Assembly (NCBI GenBank): GCA_023659785.1
Contig: JAGXOR010000093.1
Location: forward strand, 1-5,575
Reading direction: 5' to 3'
DNA: 5,575 nt
Origin: Methanomicrobia archaeon LH_S13
GTDB taxonomy: Archaea; Halobacteriota; Syntropharchaeia; Alkanophagales; Methanospirareceae
Shown here piece after piece: positions 5,362 to 5,575 of this stretch (positions within the stretch are counted from its first letter, which is position 1; every line of letters begins with the position of its first letter). The notes beneath the pieces are model-generated. The model worked only from the letters and a program-made list of their open reading frames with translations. It searched no databases and was not told the DNA's origin. Both the position numbers and the translations under genes were made by a program.

Positions 5362-5444
5362 GATGCCTCATTCAAATATTTTAGCGGGGGTTCGGAACTC
5401 TACGGTTGCTTTGCAACCTTGCCCTTCGGGTCATATAACAGCGG
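5362..5444 (-). repeat. Right arm of the inverted repeat flanking the cassette gene
   Basis: GATGCCTC (5362-5369), GCGGGGGTTCGGAA (5384-5397) and ATATAACAGCGG (5433-5444) are the reverse complements of the three left-arm blocks in mirrored order. The inner spacing is similar (14 against about 9 bases). The gap between the second and third blocks is 35 bases here and only 4 on the left; the extra 31 bases are made almost entirely of two small hairpins. This asymmetry is the sort seen between foldable recombination sites of different stem length. Confidence 0.65.
5404..5430. repeat. Two tandem short hairpins inside the right arm
   Basis: GGTTGC-TTT-GCAACC (5404-5418) is a perfect six-pair stem with a three-base loop. 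CCC-TTC-GGG (5422-5430) follows after three bases, with a C(TTCG)G-like apex. Neither is followed by a T-run, so they are not convincing terminators. They account for the extra length of the right repeat arm. Confidence 0.7.
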
Positions 5445-5500
5445 ATAAAAGGCTTCGCTACGCTTCGGCCAAATTGCCTTCGGCAACTTCTTTTATCCGC
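5441..5500. repeat. Nested 60-nt stem-loop at the distal end of the cassette
   Basis: GCGGATAAAAG (5441-5451) pairs perfectly over 11 bases with CTTTTATCCGC (5490-5500). The enclosed 38 bases hold further hairpins: GC-TTCG-GC (5462-5469) and TTGCC-TTC-GGCAA (5474-5486), plus another GCTTCGC at 5452-5458. The multi-branched fold, with repeated CTTCG apexes, resembles attC-type or other structured recombination sites more than a terminator, because no T-run follows. A structured RNA end for the small gene remains possible. Confidence 0.7.
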
Positions 5501-5540
5501 AAAACATTATATTCAATAAATTCAAAGCCCCTAAGTCGAT

Positions 5541-5556
5541 ACATTTATATTATTTA
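5541..5556 (+). promoter_or_regulatory. Possible promoter at the right edge
   Basis: The last 75 bases hold no gene. They are very A/T-rich, with a TTTATATTATTTAAAT stretch that could be a TATA box for a gene beyond the window. In such A/T-rich DNA this is weak evidence. Confidence 0.25.
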
Positions 5557-5575
5557 AATCAATTTTACTTAATAA

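Larger units (their letters stand above)
5008..5500. mobile_element. Putative single-gene cassette with inverted, structured ends
   Basis: The segment consists of a left repeat arm, a promoter, one small gene with a strong ribosome binding site, a right repeat arm with inserted hairpins, and a nested stem-loop. It sits directly downstream of a tyrosine recombinase remnant. This layout resembles integron cassettes (one gene plus a foldable attC-like site) or an invertible/IR-bounded element served by an Xer-type recombinase. It encodes no transposase or intact recombinase, so any movement would need an enzyme from elsewhere. Repeat arms and hairpins are seen directly; mobility and exact ends are inferred. 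Confidence 0.4.

Noticed and set aside
5404..5500. Rho-independent terminator after the cassette gene
   Set aside because: The hairpins are not followed by a T-run, and their nested, branched form and link to the inverted repeat point to a different role.
5351..5557. 68-codon plus-strand open frame beginning right after the cassette gene
   Set aside because: It runs straight through the right repeat arm and all the hairpins, lacks a convincing ribosome binding site, and its composition follows the repeats rather than a protein.

Overview
This window is archaeal, probably euryarchaeal. It encodes an archaeal transcription factor E subunit, archaeal-type ribosomal proteins uS15, eS17 and uL24, and a geranylgeranyl reductase-family flavoprotein of the kind that saturates archaeal ether lipids. 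Start codons often sit close behind A/T-rich TATA boxes of the ATATAAAAG type. The plus strand is purine-rich and moderately A+T-rich. The eS17-dapA neighbourhood recalls methanogens and related lineages (including ANME-type archaea), but the exact lineage cannot be fixed from this window.

Positions 1-1128 hold a promoter region and a two-gene unit: tfe, then an HD-domain hydrolase whose GTG start overlaps the end of tfe. Positions 1206-1565 hold a lone minus-strand rpl24, convergent with the HD gene and divergent from the reductase. Positions 1633-2886 encode the reductase, read from its own strong TATA box and probably leaderless. Positions 2919-4774 form a compact run on the same strand: uS15, a small two-helix membrane protein of unknown role, eS17 (TTG start) and dapA (lysine/diaminopimelate pathway). 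So the left 4.8 kb is ordinary housekeeping DNA: transcription initiation, ribosome parts, lipid saturation and amino-acid synthesis.

From 4775 to the end the character changes. Ten bases after the dapA stop comes an in-frame, start-less C-terminal tail of a tyrosine recombinase that keeps the Tyr-containing EIYTHVS motif. A 56-codon frame with a perfect Shine-Dalgarno sequence overlaps its stop as ATGA. Next is a single small gene (5101-5349) with its own TATA box and a consensus Shine-Dalgarno sequence. I read its product as a TusA-like fold without the catalytic cysteine. This gene is bracketed by a three-block inverted repeat (5008-5053 and 5362-5444). The right arm also carries small hairpins and adjoins a 60-nt nested stem-loop rich in CTTCG motifs (5441-5500).

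This is the part most worth a second look. It looks like a single-gene mobile cassette with structured, attC-like ends, placed next to the remains of an Xer-type recombinase gene just behind dapA. The repeat blocks and the recombinase tail can be read directly. The idea that the segment moves or inverts is inference.
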